Below are positions 1 to 10,799 of a stretch of DNA of 64,000 nt, in pieces. The first letter of the stretch is position 1. Each line of letters begins with the position of its first letter. The notes under the pieces were generated by a model that saw only the letters and a program-made list of their open reading frames with translations, searched no databases and was not told where the DNA came from. The stretch comes from Cydia pomonella (Eukaryota > Arthropoda > Insecta > Lepidoptera > Tortricidae), in contig NC_084717.1 of NCBI RefSeq assembly GCF_033807575.1, positions 3,225,692 through 3,289,691 of the forward strand, given 5' to 3'. The position numbers and the translations under genes are program-made.

Positions 1-86
1 GGAAAGTCAAAAATCTCATACAAAATGACACTTAACGCAAACGCGTACGTAACGTTTCGCTGTCGAAAATATTTACACTAGGGGTA
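1..86. repeat. Half of a palindromic MITE, cut by the window edge
   Basis: The block ends with TTTACACTAGGGGTA and contains CGCAAACGCGTACGT. Both match one arm of the complete foldback element at 32095-32283. The other arm would lie left of the window. No coding potential. Confidence 0.7.
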
Positions 87-235
87 CTGAACTAGCGATC
101 GGCTCTAAATAAGTTTTTTTTTTTGAGTATTTTACGGTATCATTTTTACCATGCCATTAAGCCATTCACACCTACACGCAATATGCGAAATATTAGTCTA
201 AACACGACTTGGTACTTTAGAACTATTCAGTTTTA

Positions 236-485
236 TAATGAAAAATAAATATCATAGGACATCCTTGCATAAATGGACTAATCATCATTGTAAGCTCAAA
301 AAGGCTTGTCTTGTGGGTACTGAGATAACGATATGTAATAAACACACACATATAAACACTTAAACACAAACTGACTCTAGAACATTATCTGTGCGCATCA
401 CACAAATAAATGCCTTAATAGGTATTTGAACCCAGTAGTATTGGTTTCATAGGCAGGATCACTATCGACTAGGCCAGACCGGTCG
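236..485 (-). repeat. tRNA-derived lepidopteran SINE (type A), diverged copy
   Basis: Read on the minus strand, the head carries an A-box-like GGCCTAGTCGATAGTG and a B-box-like GGGTTCAAATACC. The body includes TTTATTTGTGTGATG and the tail includes the block around ACAAGCC and GAGCTTAC. It matches the better preserved copy at 2597-3012. It is a retroposed pol III repeat and not a tRNA gene, because no cloverleaf acceptor pairing follows the B box. Confidence 0.7.
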
Positions 486-489
486 TGAT

Positions 490-1190
490 TTTTTTTTTGT
501 CCAATCCGATGGCAATCCGGCGCATTTTGCATACAAACAGACAGCCTTAGCACAGTTTTATAAAACTGACAGTAACTTAACCTAAGTTGGCCTACTGGCG
601 TTTCTGGCTTTAAAGAGTTTAAAGTGGACTGTATATCTGAAATGAAGCCGTGACCTACAGGCCATCAAGCCGATATAGCAGCCGTCCGGCCGCGACTGAT
701 GGCAATGGAATCCAGTATTTTGATGTCCAATCAGATGTGCCAGACAGTGCAAGTGGTAAATTCCAGTACTGTTGACAACACCGAGCTTTACGCTACTCTC
801 AACAATAGTGAAACTGTACCTCACTCGTTTTCAGAGCTCTCGGTTACTCAACGTGTAAAGTTTAAAAAAAACTTAGTCATTTTACTGAAATTTGGCAAAT
901 CGATTGTGTACCAGACACGTTGTATTCCTTCCTGCAGAGTCATGTCCTGCTTGACTATTAGAGACTAAGTTTTTGATTAACCCATCATAAGCTAAGGTCA
1001 ATGTCAGTGCACTCTATGTGTGATCGTAATAAATTCCGTTCAAATGGAAAATATTGACGGCGACATACGCAAGGTTAATAACAAACTACCTACCTAAAGT
1101 TTCGAAATAGTGCCGGCTGACCCGGGGCTATCACCGCGATACGGCGTCCGGCCGCGGCCGTCGACCCGACTATCTGGCCTGTGCAGATTC
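490..1190. other. No gene seen
   Basis: Only short ORFs (80-89 codons) on both strands, without family resemblance. The stretch around 566-760 may be old repeat, but I could not assign it. Confidence 0.5.
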
Positions 1191-1447
1191 CCTTGCTTTT
1201 GTCCCGCTATCAATCCCGACCACTGCGGTCTGAGGTTTAGTGTTGTGAATAGTGATGACAGATGAGATGACTGTAGGACCTACCTAGCACAATATTTTTG
1301 CCACATTGGTGAACTAGCATCCTGCGTGATGGCTGGGTAATACAGCTATGGACTTAATGCTTTGCCAATTCTTGTTTCGCTTGCCTTTGTTCCGTTATCA
1401 ATCTCGACCACTGCGGTTTGAGGTTTAGTGGTGTTGTACGGAATAGT
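1191..1447. repeat. Pair of diverged direct repeats
   Basis: A roughly 65-bp block with ACCACTGCGGT and TGAGGTTTAGTG occurs at about 1191-1256 and again at about 1382-1447, spaced by about 190 bp. The copies differ at several positions. No coding content seen. Confidence 0.6.
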
Positions 1448-1544
1448 AATGAATTGTTGACAATATATCAACATCGAGTGCGCGGCGAGTGTCGCGACAG
1501 TTTATCGCGTGCGAGATAATGTCGTGCTAAGGCTGCTGGTCTCA

Positions 1545-1640
1545 TAGAGTCAACCAAGCTAAGTTGGCAGCGATTTTGGTAGGGCAGACTTTGCATGTGT
1601 TAAGTAGACGACCATAGAAGTTTGACGTTTAAAAGAACCC
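1545..1640 (+). repeat. Partial copy of the AAGTTGGCAGCGATTTT MITE
   Basis: Shares AAGCTAAGTTGGCAGCGATT and the following block with the complete element at 39369-39534 and the fragment at 43633-43682. Only one end is present here. Confidence 0.6.
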
Positions 1641-2211
1641 TTGCGCAGTCTACTTGCTCTGACTCTAAAAAGTTATAAGCTGGCCAAGTGTGTGTCGTAT
1701 TAAGAATTGCGTATGCGATAATAGAAAAATACATATGTATGTGTAGAATATGAGCCGATTCTTATTATTATAATCATTTAACCTTTCATGTGGTCAATAA
1801 TCGTGGGTTCATATCACAAATAGGTACAGAGCAGAAAAAAATGCGTACAGATGACTGAAACATTCGGTCAGAATTTTTACCATGCACAGACAAGAGGTAC
1901 AACAAGCATTTGTACAATAACATTCAAGTAAATAAGAGAAGAAAAAAGTAAGATTATTTTGAGACTCATTTGTGTCAGCTGTGGAACTCTAGCGGCTTTT
2001 TTTAACGTGATTAACAGTTTTCTAAAATCATACAACTAGTTAATTAATGCCTACATGGTCTGGACACGCGCTTTATCCCAAAACATGAGATAATCGTCAT
2101 AGAACGCCCGAGACTCGGACACGGCCAACCATTTAATATCTCCATCATGGAATGATGTAACCGCACAGCACAGTATGCTTCGCTGATGACTCACAATCCA
2201 TCGCCAACAAC

Positions 2212-2410
2212 TATAAAATCTCATAGGCCAATTCGAGTTTTAGTTATTCGATCTGTTCCCGACATGATACTGATCTGTCATCAAGTGACGTTTTTGGTTG
2301 AAGAACACACTTTGACACTGATGGCTCCTCTTCACGATGGCCCAGCGCTGGCCCAGCGAGATGGCCATGCGATGGCTGACACGCCACTACACGATGGCGA
2401 CATTCAGTTG
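2212..2410 (+). repeat. One copy of an inverted pair of interspersed repeats
   Basis: The segment with AGATCGAATAACTAAAACTC (seen on the minus strand) and a GGCCCAGCG/GATGG-rich part recurs in reverse orientation at about 3625-3755. An 87-codon ORF lies here, but it only reflects the absence of stops in a GC-rich repeat. Confidence 0.55.
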
Positions 2411-2596
2411 CGATCTATTCGTCTTCCAAGATGGACGTGGGAGCATTAGCCGCTGCAGCAATTTATTTATACGCCACGTACCAACCTTTTCTTAATCTGC
2501 ACAATAATAAAGTAATTAAAAAGAAATGACGTAGAAGATTATGGTGGATGTTATCTATCCATCGCAATAAATAAATAAACTACTTATTATAGTTAT

Positions 2597-3012
2597 TATG
2601 GGACAGTATTACACAAATTGACTAAGTCCCACGGAAAGCGCAATAAGGCTTGTGTTGTGGGTACTTAGACAACGATATACATATTATATACATTTTTATT
2701 TTTTATTTTTTTTAATACTACGTCGGTGGCAAACAAGCATACGGCCTGCCTGATGGTAAGCAGTCTCCGTAGCCTATGTACACCTGCAACTCCAGAGGAG
2801 TTACATGCGCGTTGCCGACCCTAACCCCACCCCCCCTCGTTGAGCTCTAAACACATAGAACTAAAAAAAATACTTAAATACATAGAAGACATCCATGACT
2901 CCGGAACGAATATCCATGCTCATCACACGAATAAATGTCCTTACCAGGATTTGAACCCGGGACCATCGGCTTCATAGGCAGGGTCACTACCCACTAGGCC
3001 ACACAGGTTGTC
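2597..3012 (-). repeat. tRNA-derived SINE (type A) split by a LINE 3' end
   Basis: On the minus strand the head reads GTGTGGCCTAGTGGGTAGTG (A box), followed by CCGGGTTCAAATCC (B box). The tail ends near the block AATTTGTGTAATACTGTCCC. The SINE body is interrupted at about 2693-2850 by an unrelated LINE 3' end. The tRNA-like head makes it look like a tRNA gene at first sight, but the fixed 3' body identifies a retroposon. Confidence 0.8.
2693..2850 (-). mobile_element. 5'-truncated LINE 3' end nested in a SINE
   Basis: Contains GCCTGATGGTAAGCAGTC and an A-rich tail on the minus strand. At 15362-15685 the same block lies at the C-terminus of a recognisable RT reading frame, so this copy is the 3' end of the same LINE type. 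Related truncated ends lie at 14425-14557, 17150-17245 and 58920-59060. Confidence 0.75.
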
Positions 3013-3600
3013 ACCTAAGTCAATTTAAATTTGTGCAATAAACTCTTCAAAGCTTTGAAACCTTACTAAAAATCATTACTTGTCTCTTCCTTAATGTGCC
3101 GCTGTGTTGGTATATATTGTGAATATATATAATTTATGTATATATATTTAGATATGTAGGTATCTAATATTAATTTCTTTTATTATTGGTATATTTATTT
3201 ATTTAAATTGTGAATGTACTGTATATACAGATGTCTGCGTAATGTATAAGTTTTCCTAATCCTCTAACTAATTCGTGCACTATTTGTTTTAAAAACTTGT
3301 TTTTTTAATATCCTGCTACCTTATTTCTATAGTTTTGGTCTTTATGTTTGGGGTTCCATGTTACGGTTTCTCCCCGATATAACTCTAAAAACTTTATTCT
3401 TTCGTGATGCGGCCACATACTCGTCATTTTTAATCAAAATAATACACAGCACGAACGTCCTCACTCGACCGCGTTCGAGCACGCACTGAGTGATGGGCCA
3501 CGTGTAGATGCGGACAGCCATCGCTGGTCCACTGCCTTTGATGTGCGGACGAAAACCCGACACCGCGGCCATCCCACCGCCATCCCGCGCGCCATAAGCC
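3013..3600. other. No gene seen; AT-rich DNA then GC-rich repeat
   Basis: 3100-3330 is very AT-rich (TATATAT runs). 3430-3600 is GC-rich and grades into the repeat at 3625-3755. The two short minus-strand ORFs here overlap in different frames and show no family signature. Confidence 0.5.
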
Positions 3601-3624
3601 ATCCGACACCACTACCCTCTCTAC

Positions 3625-3755
3625 ACGCTGGCCCAGCTTAGTGGACCACTATGATGGTCCATCGTGTAGAGGAGCCATGACAGATCAGTACCATATCGGA
3701 AACAGATCGAATAACTAAAACTCGAAGGGCCTATGAGATTTAATAGTGGCCAATT
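3625..3755 (-). repeat. Second copy of the inverted repeat pair
   Basis: Matches 2212-2410 in reverse complement, including GAGGAGCCAT, ACAGATCAGTA and AACAGATCGAATAACTAAAA. The two copies face each other about 1.2 kb apart. Confidence 0.55.
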
Positions 3756-4109
3756 GGCCTATTAGTCTTTATACCCTTGATAATAGAGTTGATAACCCTG
3801 TGAAATGTAGACGCGACGCGGCTGTTCTTAATTCGGATTTGTAGGCACAATTAGAAGTAAGTGTACGAGTATAAACAGCTTTTGCGTCAATAAGAGATAG
3901 TGGTATATCTAATAGGGCGAAGTCGAAGTGATTGTTGGGGTAGGTAAAAGAAGTACAAATAAATGTGACTTATAATAGATATTAACTAATAAATTTAGTT
4001 ACTATAAAAATATGAAACATTCGAAAAAAAATGATTTATAATTGTTGACAGTTTTCTGTCACATGTCAGATTTTTTATCTGATTAGAGAGATTTGAGGCT
4101 TGGCTCACG

Positions 4110-4395
4110 AGAAAAACGCCATGCGGGATGTTGATTCGACGATCATTGTCTCGATAGTCGTTTCAGCGAACGGTCTCCTAGAGAAGAATCTCAACACTCT
4201 CATTCAACACCTAGAGAGACTCTCGCTAGGTGGATTAAGGGTCAGATGCAGAAGGCGGTAGTCTTGGACACGGCGCCGATAGTCCGGTGGTTCCTCTATC
4301 TGCGGCATATTTTTATAAGTATTTTGTATGTTTATTCTGTATTTTATTTTTATATCCATATTATAAAATAATTTAACTTAAGAAGAAAAATAAAT
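4110..4395 (+). pseudogene. LINE reverse-transcriptase C-terminus, frameshifted, with 3' UTR
   Basis: About 45 codons from 4110 read as the post-RT tail of an insect LINE (Glu-Lys-Asn-rich start, then LERLSLGGLRV). A frameshift near 4240 moves the frame to one reading QKAVVLDTAPIVRWFL, the usual end of this LINE type (QKAV-LDTA-IVR-FL-LRP). The same terminal peptide occurs at 15956-16015. An AT-rich 3' UTR and tail run to about 4395. The element is 5'-truncated and cannot move itself. Confidence 0.65.
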
Positions 4396-4729
4396 TATGG
4401 AATATTTACGTGGCTTCAATAAGGAAAACTAGGTATATTGTAAGCATAATATTTGCATAACTAAGTACATCGTTTGAACGCAAACTGTAGAGGTATATCT
4501 CTATTTGAAAAAGTATTCCAGCGTTGCAGATACTTTTGGCGCGTTGTGTCATTCGCTACTATTGATGACTGACTGACATTGTTGACTATACTTATGTCTC
4601 ATACAGAGTATAAATAACCTACTCCACTCTGTTAACTGTTATCTAAATTCATCCTTATTACAAAGAGAAGAGAAGAAGAAGGTTGTTGATATTATCTTCT
4701 TCACTTCACTCTGTTGTCTACTTATATGG
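4396..4729. other. Possible downstream flank of the Gypsy remnant; no gene
   Basis: No ORF. On the minus strand the first bases beyond the truncated pol frame include CATATAAG (a TATA-like motif), but no terminal inverted dinucleotides or match to the candidate 5' LTR were found. I do not call a 3' LTR here. Confidence 0.4.
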
Positions 4730-6976
4730 CTACCGCGCAGTTAAGAACAAAAAATAAGGTAGGTTTAATATGGGTTCAATATTTTCCTTTATAATTTTGA
4801 TTCCCTGTCTGTCTATTCTATAACCAAAAACATCTATACTTTTTCGGAAAAACTTACACTTTTCGACTTTTAATTTAAATTCACATTCTTTTAATTTACT
4901 TAAAACCAACTCAAGTGTAGTAGTCATTTCCTTCATTGTTTTTCCGCACATGTATATATTGTCAATAAAAACAATCACATTAGGAATGTCCTGCAATTTT
5001 TGAGCCATCAACCTTTGAAAAGACCCAGGCCCCGTACTAACACCATAGGGTAGGTATTTATATTTAAATGTGCCTATTTCTGTTACTATTACAGTTAAAT
5101 CTTGGGACTGGTCATCCAGTGGTGCCTGTAGATAGGCTTCTCGAAGGTCCAGTTCGCAATAATACTCTGCACCCCTTAATTTATTGAAAATATCTTCCAC
5201 ATGTGGTAGTGGGAAGCGGTCTATTTCTAATTGTGGGTTTAAAGTTACTTTATAGTCACCACACAAGCGTACTGATCCATCTGGCTTTAATATAGGCACC
5301 ACCGGCGTTCCCCATTTGCTATATTTGACAGGTTCTATTCTTTTGTTGTCTAACAACCTTTTAATTTCTTGGGATACTTTTTCTTTGAGTGCAAATGGCA
5401 CTGTTCTAACAGGTAAACATTTGGGTTGTGCATTTTCTTTTAATTTCAAGGATATGCATTCACCCTTAAAATTACCCCACCCAGGTGTAAATATCTCGGA
5501 AAATTTTTCCTTTATGATGTTGACGGGGTCTGTCATTTCATTTTTAAATATGTTTAATGGCCACATTCCAAAAAATTTTAGCAAATCTCTGCCCAATAAT
5601 CTAGGTTTATTGTTTTCAACCACAAATAAGTTTACATTTTTAGTGTCATTATTAATTTTAAATTTTATGTTATGTATTATTCCCAATGGCTGTGTGACGG
5701 TTTGGTCATAGTTCTTGAAATTGACATTTGTCTCTTTTATTTCATGGATTAAATTTAAAGTTTCCACATCTTTTTGCAAAATTGTTGATGTTTCAGCGCC
5801 TGTATCCAATTCAAACTTGAATGTCACACCATTCACACTACCATCCACCAAACATGGAGGTACCTTATTTGTGGTTGATTTACAACTGTAAATATTATAA
5901 TAGTCATCACTTTTTGGAAAAAGTCCTTGAATAGATTGCTCAATGTCAGAGTTTTGATTTTCCATTTCACTGTTAATTTCAAGTGCATTAATTTTGTGAG
6001 TTTTAGTACACATTTTGTACAGGTGACCTTGCTGGCCACATTCTGAGCAATATTTATATTTTAAACTGCACTCACTTTTTAAATGGTTATTTTTACCACA
6101 ACAAAAACACTTCAATGACTTACCGGATGCTGTTGACTCACGGTTGGCTTTATTCGGAATTTGTTTTGGCTTACTCTGTGTATTCCGCTTGACAAAAAAC
6201 ATACTAGAGGCTGGTTCCTCCAGTGGCATCTTCATTTTAGTCTGCAGCCACGCCGCCTCTACAGTCCTTGCTAAAGTGGTTAATTCATCAAGTGTCTGGT
6301 TGCCGTTCTTAAGTAATTCAAATTTAACAAGAGATGAATACACTCCGTCGATTAATTTTTCTTTGACCTGGTCCTTGAAATCCTTAAAATTACATTTTTT
6401 GGCTGCTTTCTTCAGTCGTATAATGTAGTCTTCTATGCTTTCTTCTGCTTTCTGGTTACATTTCCTAAATTCTGCTCGATCCACAGGAATAGATGTGGAT
6501 TTGTTGTATCTATCTTCTAATAGCTTGATGAGATCAGTAAATGACTTTTCTGTTGGTTTTGCAGGAGCACATATATGATTAAGGGTTTCCAATACTTTTG
6601 GTGTAATTTTAGTGATCAGCAGAGCTACTTTCTTATCCTCCGGCACATTATTCAAGCTAATCAAGCACTGCAATTGCAACTCGAATGTATCAAAGTCACG
6701 TCCATCGAAGGGTTCTATGTGGTAATTCACATAATTCGCCGCCATGACTGGTAATTCCTGCGTTTCTCGAGTCTTTATAAGCTTCCCGGCGGTTATCAAA
6801 GGTTGTCCACTTTTGATCGCGTCCCTTAGAAATTTCCTTAATTCGTCGATTGTTTCACACCCGTGGTCCAGATGCAATTCTTCTAATATTTGTAATAGTT
6901 CACTTTTGCTTAAAGTTTGCACAAAACTAGTCTTTTTTAGAGAAATATCACTCCCAAAACGTTCACTCAGAGACAT
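4730..6976 (-). pseudogene. Ty3/Gypsy-like gag-pol (gag, protease, RT), 3'-truncated
   Basis: A single 748-codon frame fuses Gag and the front half of Pol. Residues 1-250 form a Gag with no signature motif. Two CCHC zinc knuckles (C-x2-C-x4-H-x4-C) begin at CFCCGKNNHLKSEC and CSECGQQGHLYKMC, near residues 290-315. The aspartic protease has LDTGAET and later LLGRDLL. The RT has LRLCGDYK, motif A CELDLREAY and the YxDD-equivalent FIDNIYM. The second catalytic Asp of that last motif is Asn here, which should impair polymerisation. The frame ends just past the RT thumb. RNase H and integrase are missing, so this is a truncated copy. The start ATG lies about 90 bp inside the candidate primer site at 7066-7084, as expected for Gag. 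Family level (Ty3/Gypsy rather than BEL or Copia) is firm from the RT; the clade is not resolved. Confidence 0.88.
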
Positions 6977-7065
6977 TTGAAGGTTACCTCACACGAGTAT
7001 CACTAATATAAAGTTTTTACTTTTTTTATCTAAAACTTGACGTATTTCAGTCCACACGCGTATAA

Positions 7066-7084
7066 CGTTATTTTCTCGTCGCCA
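7066..7084 (-). promoter_or_regulatory. Candidate primer binding site of the Gypsy remnant
   Basis: On the minus strand TGGCGACGAGAAAATAACG begins 4 nt after a CACA that could end the 5' LTR. A site starting TGG (complement of a tRNA CCA end) at this distance upstream of gag is the normal arrangement. I have not matched it to a specific tRNA. Confidence 0.5.
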
Positions 7085-7088
7085 TTAT

Positions 7089-7262
7089 TGTGATTTGGAG
7101 CCAAATAAAACTGTAAATTAATTAATTACGGTTTATTCAGGGTTATAACACGCGTTCTTTACATGACCTCTTTGGTGACAGAACTCTTTTTGTGTTGCCA
7201 CTGTAAAATACTGTGACAGGTTATTACAACTGCCAAAAACAAGTATTGAGTTTCACACAGCT
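7089..7262 (-). repeat. Candidate 5' LTR (R/U5 side) of the Gypsy remnant
   Basis: Lies immediately upstream of the primer site on the minus strand. It contains AATAAA near 7130 and ends in CACA. The outer boundary and a matching 3' LTR were not found, so the extent is a guess. Confidence 0.4.
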
Positions 7263-7398
7263 GACATGAGAGTAGATCATAAATCCGATAGAAAGATAAC
7301 GTTAATTAGTGTAATACCTGGAACAAAATACAACGGACACAATTTAACATCAACTACCACCAATTTAGAACCAATTGTTCGAAAAATTAGACATTTTT

Positions 7399-7763
7399 AA
7401 ATGTTTATTTGGGCACAAACGGTACATGTTTCTTATAGCTAGTATCTATACATTCATAAACCAATACAGTTGCTACCACTTAGAAGCTCATTAAAGAAAA
7501 ACAAGGTACGGGATAACTAAACTTAAAATAAACAACCACAGAGTTTCTCCTTCTTTAAGTGCCTTCTCCATCCCGGACCGACATTATGTCTATATGCCCT
7601 ACTATCTGAAGTCATGCGAATTAGTTTCTCTGTACTGCCCACGTCCAACCAGTCTCTTGTGTTCCTTGTCCATGATATTCTCCTTCTCCCACGTCCTCGT
7701 TTCCCTTCAATCTTACCTTCAATAATTATCGTAACTTTAGTACACGTTTATGAATAAGGGGGA
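7399..7763 (-). repeat. Interspersed repeat interrupted by a LINE fragment
   Basis: The outer parts match 53689-53980 in opposite orientation: GGGCACAAACGGTAC with the following TATAGCTAGTATCTATACAT at 7399-7465, and the arm ending TTTATGAATAAGGGGG at 7729-7763. The middle is occupied by a LINE C-terminus. Confidence 0.6.
7545..7728 (-). pseudogene. LINE RT C-terminus, same family as 44536-46260
   Basis: The minus-strand translation follows the last 55 or so residues of the long LINE ORF at 44536-46260 almost residue for residue (IEGKIEGKRGRGRRRISWT, then DWLDVGSTEKLIRMTSD). The final residues diverge through a small deletion. It is a severely 5'-truncated copy inside another repeat. Confidence 0.8.
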
Positions 7764-8049
7764 AAGTGTATAAGTAGTTTTATGTTGTTTTAGTCATAAA
7801 TTTGTTTACGGCACATATAACTTTTGTGTTATCAAATAGATATAAATGTGAGGTCATATTAGCGGGTAACGGTACGTTAAGTCTTGTTAGGTAAGGATAA
7901 AGGTCAGGGTTTGTTATTAATTGGACAATGAAAGAAAATATGATCGATATTACCTACTTCATTCCCACAATCGCACATGTAATATTATCATAGTTCTTAA
8001 ATTCATGTAATTGCACGGCCGTACAGATGCGGCCTAATCTAAGTCTAAA

Positions 8050-8580
8050 GATAAATAATGAAATGAATGAAAAAAAATTTTTTTTAATCGTATGGCATAC
8101 ATATCGTAAAAATAGAGACAATATAATTAATTAAATGTCTACACATAGACCAGTTAGCCACTTCATGGTTTCGTCGCTCAGGGTGATCAGGTCTTCGGGA
8201 GGACCGGCGACATAACGCGTTATAGGGCAGTCTTGAATTATGTGCTGGATGGTTTGGGCTTCCGCACCGCAGCTGCAGGCCGGAGAATCCACCCACCCAC
8301 AGCGGTGTTTGTAGTAGGCGCATCGACCGTGACCAGTACGAAGTCTATTAATTCTACACCAGTCTCTTATAGGGAGGTCCGAACCCATTATTCTAGGGCC
8401 AGGCGTAATTTCAGAGCCTAGTTTTCCCGCCATTGACAAATACCACGATTTTGCCCACTCGCGTTTTAGATTAAATTGAGTATCTATTAGGTGTTTGGCG
8501 ATACTACACGCCTTACACGAGGGATTTCTAGATTTGAGGCGTTGCTTATTTGGCTCTAAAAACTCTGCGAAACATGGTAG
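8050..8580 (-). pseudogene. LINE RT C-terminal fragment with zinc-binding motif and tail
   Basis: The reading frame is open from about 8580 to the stop at 8131. It contains RINRLRTGHGRCAYYKHRCG followed by SPACSCGAEAQTIQHIIQDC. This Cys/His cluster (CxC...H...C) is the conserved C-terminal domain of jockey/CR1-type insect LINEs, found after the RT. The 3' UTR and an A-rich ATGAATG-like tail fill 8050-8130. The 5' part (endonuclease and RT) is missing. No frameshift seen in the surviving 150 codons. Confidence 0.75.
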
Positions 8581-8801
8581 GTTAGGGTGAATGAAAATGA
8601 ATGAAAATGGAATGTTTTTTATTCCAGAAATAATATTCCATGGGTATGTACAATAAAATTAGGCTATTTAAAGTCAGGCTAGGTAAAGTTAGGCTATTTA
8701 AAATAATAATTAATACTAGTGTGTCTATTAGAAAGAGTTCTGTGTTTGAAAAATAGGATCAGGTCCATATCTAATCCAGATCTAATTCTTAACCTATTAC
8801 T

Positions 8802-8880
8802 AACAAACAAACAAACATTTATTCAGCAAATAGGCCACAGGGACACTTTTACATGTCAAAATTTACACAATCATAAAAAT
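8802..8880 (-). repeat. LINE-like 3' end with TTTG tail
   Basis: On the minus strand the block ends GCTGAATAAATG followed by TTTGTTTGTTTG. This AATAAA plus short tandem tail is a common end of moth LINEs. No adjacent coding remnant was recognised. Confidence 0.5.
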
Positions 8881-8899
8881 AAAAAATACAGTTACAAAT

Positions 8900-9600
8900 A
8901 AGGAATCAATTGAATATTAGACATTTTATTAGAGATGTCAAAAAAATATGATAAAAAATACAAACAACAATTAATAAAACTAAAATAAAAATACGCTTCA
9001 TAGACATTAGTGCCCGTTATAACAGCTAAGCTCTCTGCATAAAAATGTATCCGGTTTTGATGACACTGGTTATAAATCTTATACAGATTTAAAATGGAAA
9101 AAAGTAGTTAATGCTAGTCTAGGAATTTATAGGCCAATAATGACATGCCTCTCGCATAGGCGAGGAGTCCGATACAGATTTAACAACTTGTTATGGTGTT
9201 GATACGACCTTGGTGATTGGCGCGCATCTCACGCATGACTTTCCGCGTGAGCGATCTTTAAGCAGTGGGTAGACACTAGAACTAGAGCTTTCGGGCATTC
9301 TCGGCTCAGCATAGCTCCGAGCAATTATTAGGGTTGGCACAGCTTGACGTCCTAATGCATGCACGACCACAGATGTGATAATGACTTGAATTGACAACCC
9401 TAAATAGCCGAAAGGGATAGTGCCATACATTAGAAAGAGAGAAAATGATTTGTTCCTGATCGCTGCTGTCATACTTCGGTGTTTGTAGTAAATAACATTG
9501 ATTGATTGATTGAGTCAGTGTCATTTCTGTACGGCACTACTATTACTTACTTTGTGCTTTAAGGACATAATCTGAATCGGGCTTAAGATGTGTATTGTGT
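8900..9600. other. No gene seen
   Basis: Several 60-93 codon ORFs overlap in different frames and none resembles a protein family. Sequence character changes near 9190 (less AT-rich), possibly old repeat. Confidence 0.45.
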
Positions 9601-9607
9601 ACAGAAC

Positions 9608-9735
9608 AAAGGCCAGAGCACACCGGCTGCGTGTGCGTAGACGCACACATCACGCAAGCGGTGTGCCGTCTCTTATAGAGAGCTGTATAATACAACGCGC
9701 ACGCACGTGCACGTCTACGTATATACACGCAGGCC
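9608..9735. repeat. Weakly palindromic GC-rich repeat (possible MITE)
   Basis: Starts AGGCCAGAGCACACCGGC and ends with CACGCAGGCCT. The outer bases are inverted, and CGTAGACG/CGTCTACG lie inside. Arms are imperfect, so the MITE call is tentative. Confidence 0.4.
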
Positions 9736-9770
9736 TTAAACTTGGAATAAAATTATGTCAAACTATCTTA

Positions 9771-9925
9771 CAGGCCAATTCGAATACATTGATATCAGAA
9801 TGCCATCTAAGTTATGTCATTCGTTATCGTGCATTTCACTCGTACTTGTTTGCACATGACCCACGATAACTAAACAATATGATTCGAATATCATTCTGAT
9901 GTCAGTGTACGTTCTAATTGACCTG
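9771..9925. repeat. MITE with CAGGCCAATTCGAA ends
   Basis: Begins CAGGCCAATTCGAATAC and ends GTACGTTCTAATTGACCTG, which are imperfect inverted repeats. Inner arms around TTATCGTG/CACGATAA also pair. A sister end lies at 33727-33865. Confidence 0.65.
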
Positions 9926-10339
9926 TTACAATGATGATTTCTGTGGTAAAAACTATGTCCTTATCCTATGTCCTTCCACGGTACTCAAACTATCTCTGTA
10001 CCGAATTTCATCTAAACCGGTTAAGCCATTTATATATATTATTAGCAGGAAATTCCAACAGGAGCCGTTTTTCAGTTTTAAATCTTTATTTTTCCCATAA
10101 AAACGCTTTTGTGAGGTTCCCATTTTAAACTACAGTCATGAAATAGAAATGCAATACCAATAAAGTTCTGCATTCTAGATCATAAAATATGAAATAAAAT
10201 ATAGAAGTTAATGCCTGTACAAAAATGCGAAGCATCTAAAACCTATCGTTGGAGAAATATTTATTCAAAATTCCGTGCAATCTTAACATTCCTATCCGAT
10301 AAGTAGGATTCTCATCGACCGGGGCGGATCTGTCGCCGC

Positions 10340-10798
10340 CAGTGTTGCCAGGTGAGCGGAAGAGAATTATCGTATTTGAGTGTCAAAACTATCGTACCGA
10401 TGACAAATTATCCTACGCCTATGAAGGCACCACTTCTAAAAAATTCTTGCAAAATAAGCCTACATGTTAAAAAAAAAACGCATTTTCGACTAAATTGCGC
10501 AAAAATCAGTTTTATATTTGTGTATTTTTGTGATACATCCCAACGGTTTATAGGAAATTTCGACATTTTTGACGTAAACCAATGAGCCGAACATCCAAAA
10601 AAGTGCTCATTTCTTAAGGAACGTGCATATTACTGAAGGAAAGTGTCATATTTTGCTTCAACAACTAGACTTTTTTGGTGGCATCGTCCATGGGCTGAAA
10701 TTATCGTAACGGTACGATAATGCTCTATGGAACGTACATCGTACCGGAGCCCAAAATATCGTATGTGTACGATAATTATCATACTCCTGGCAACACTG
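10340..10798. repeat. Foldback element with CAGTGTTGCCAGG termini
   Basis: Left end CAGTGTTGCCAGG and right end CCTGGCAACACTG are perfect 13-bp inverted repeats. Inner blocks with TATCGTACCG/CGGTACGATA repeat the symmetry. CAGTG-type ends recall hAT elements, but no 8-bp target duplication is clear. The 77-codon ORF inside has no recognisable domain. Confidence 0.65.
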
Positions 10799-10799
10799 G

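Noticed and set aside
2935..3010. tRNA-like sequence with GGGTTCAAATCC
   Set aside because: Part of a type A SINE that continues into its fixed body. A second diverged copy at 236-485 shows the same structure.
4600..4729. 3' LTR of the Gypsy remnant
   Set aside because: A TATA-like motif is present but no match to the candidate 5' LTR or terminal TG/CA pair could be found.
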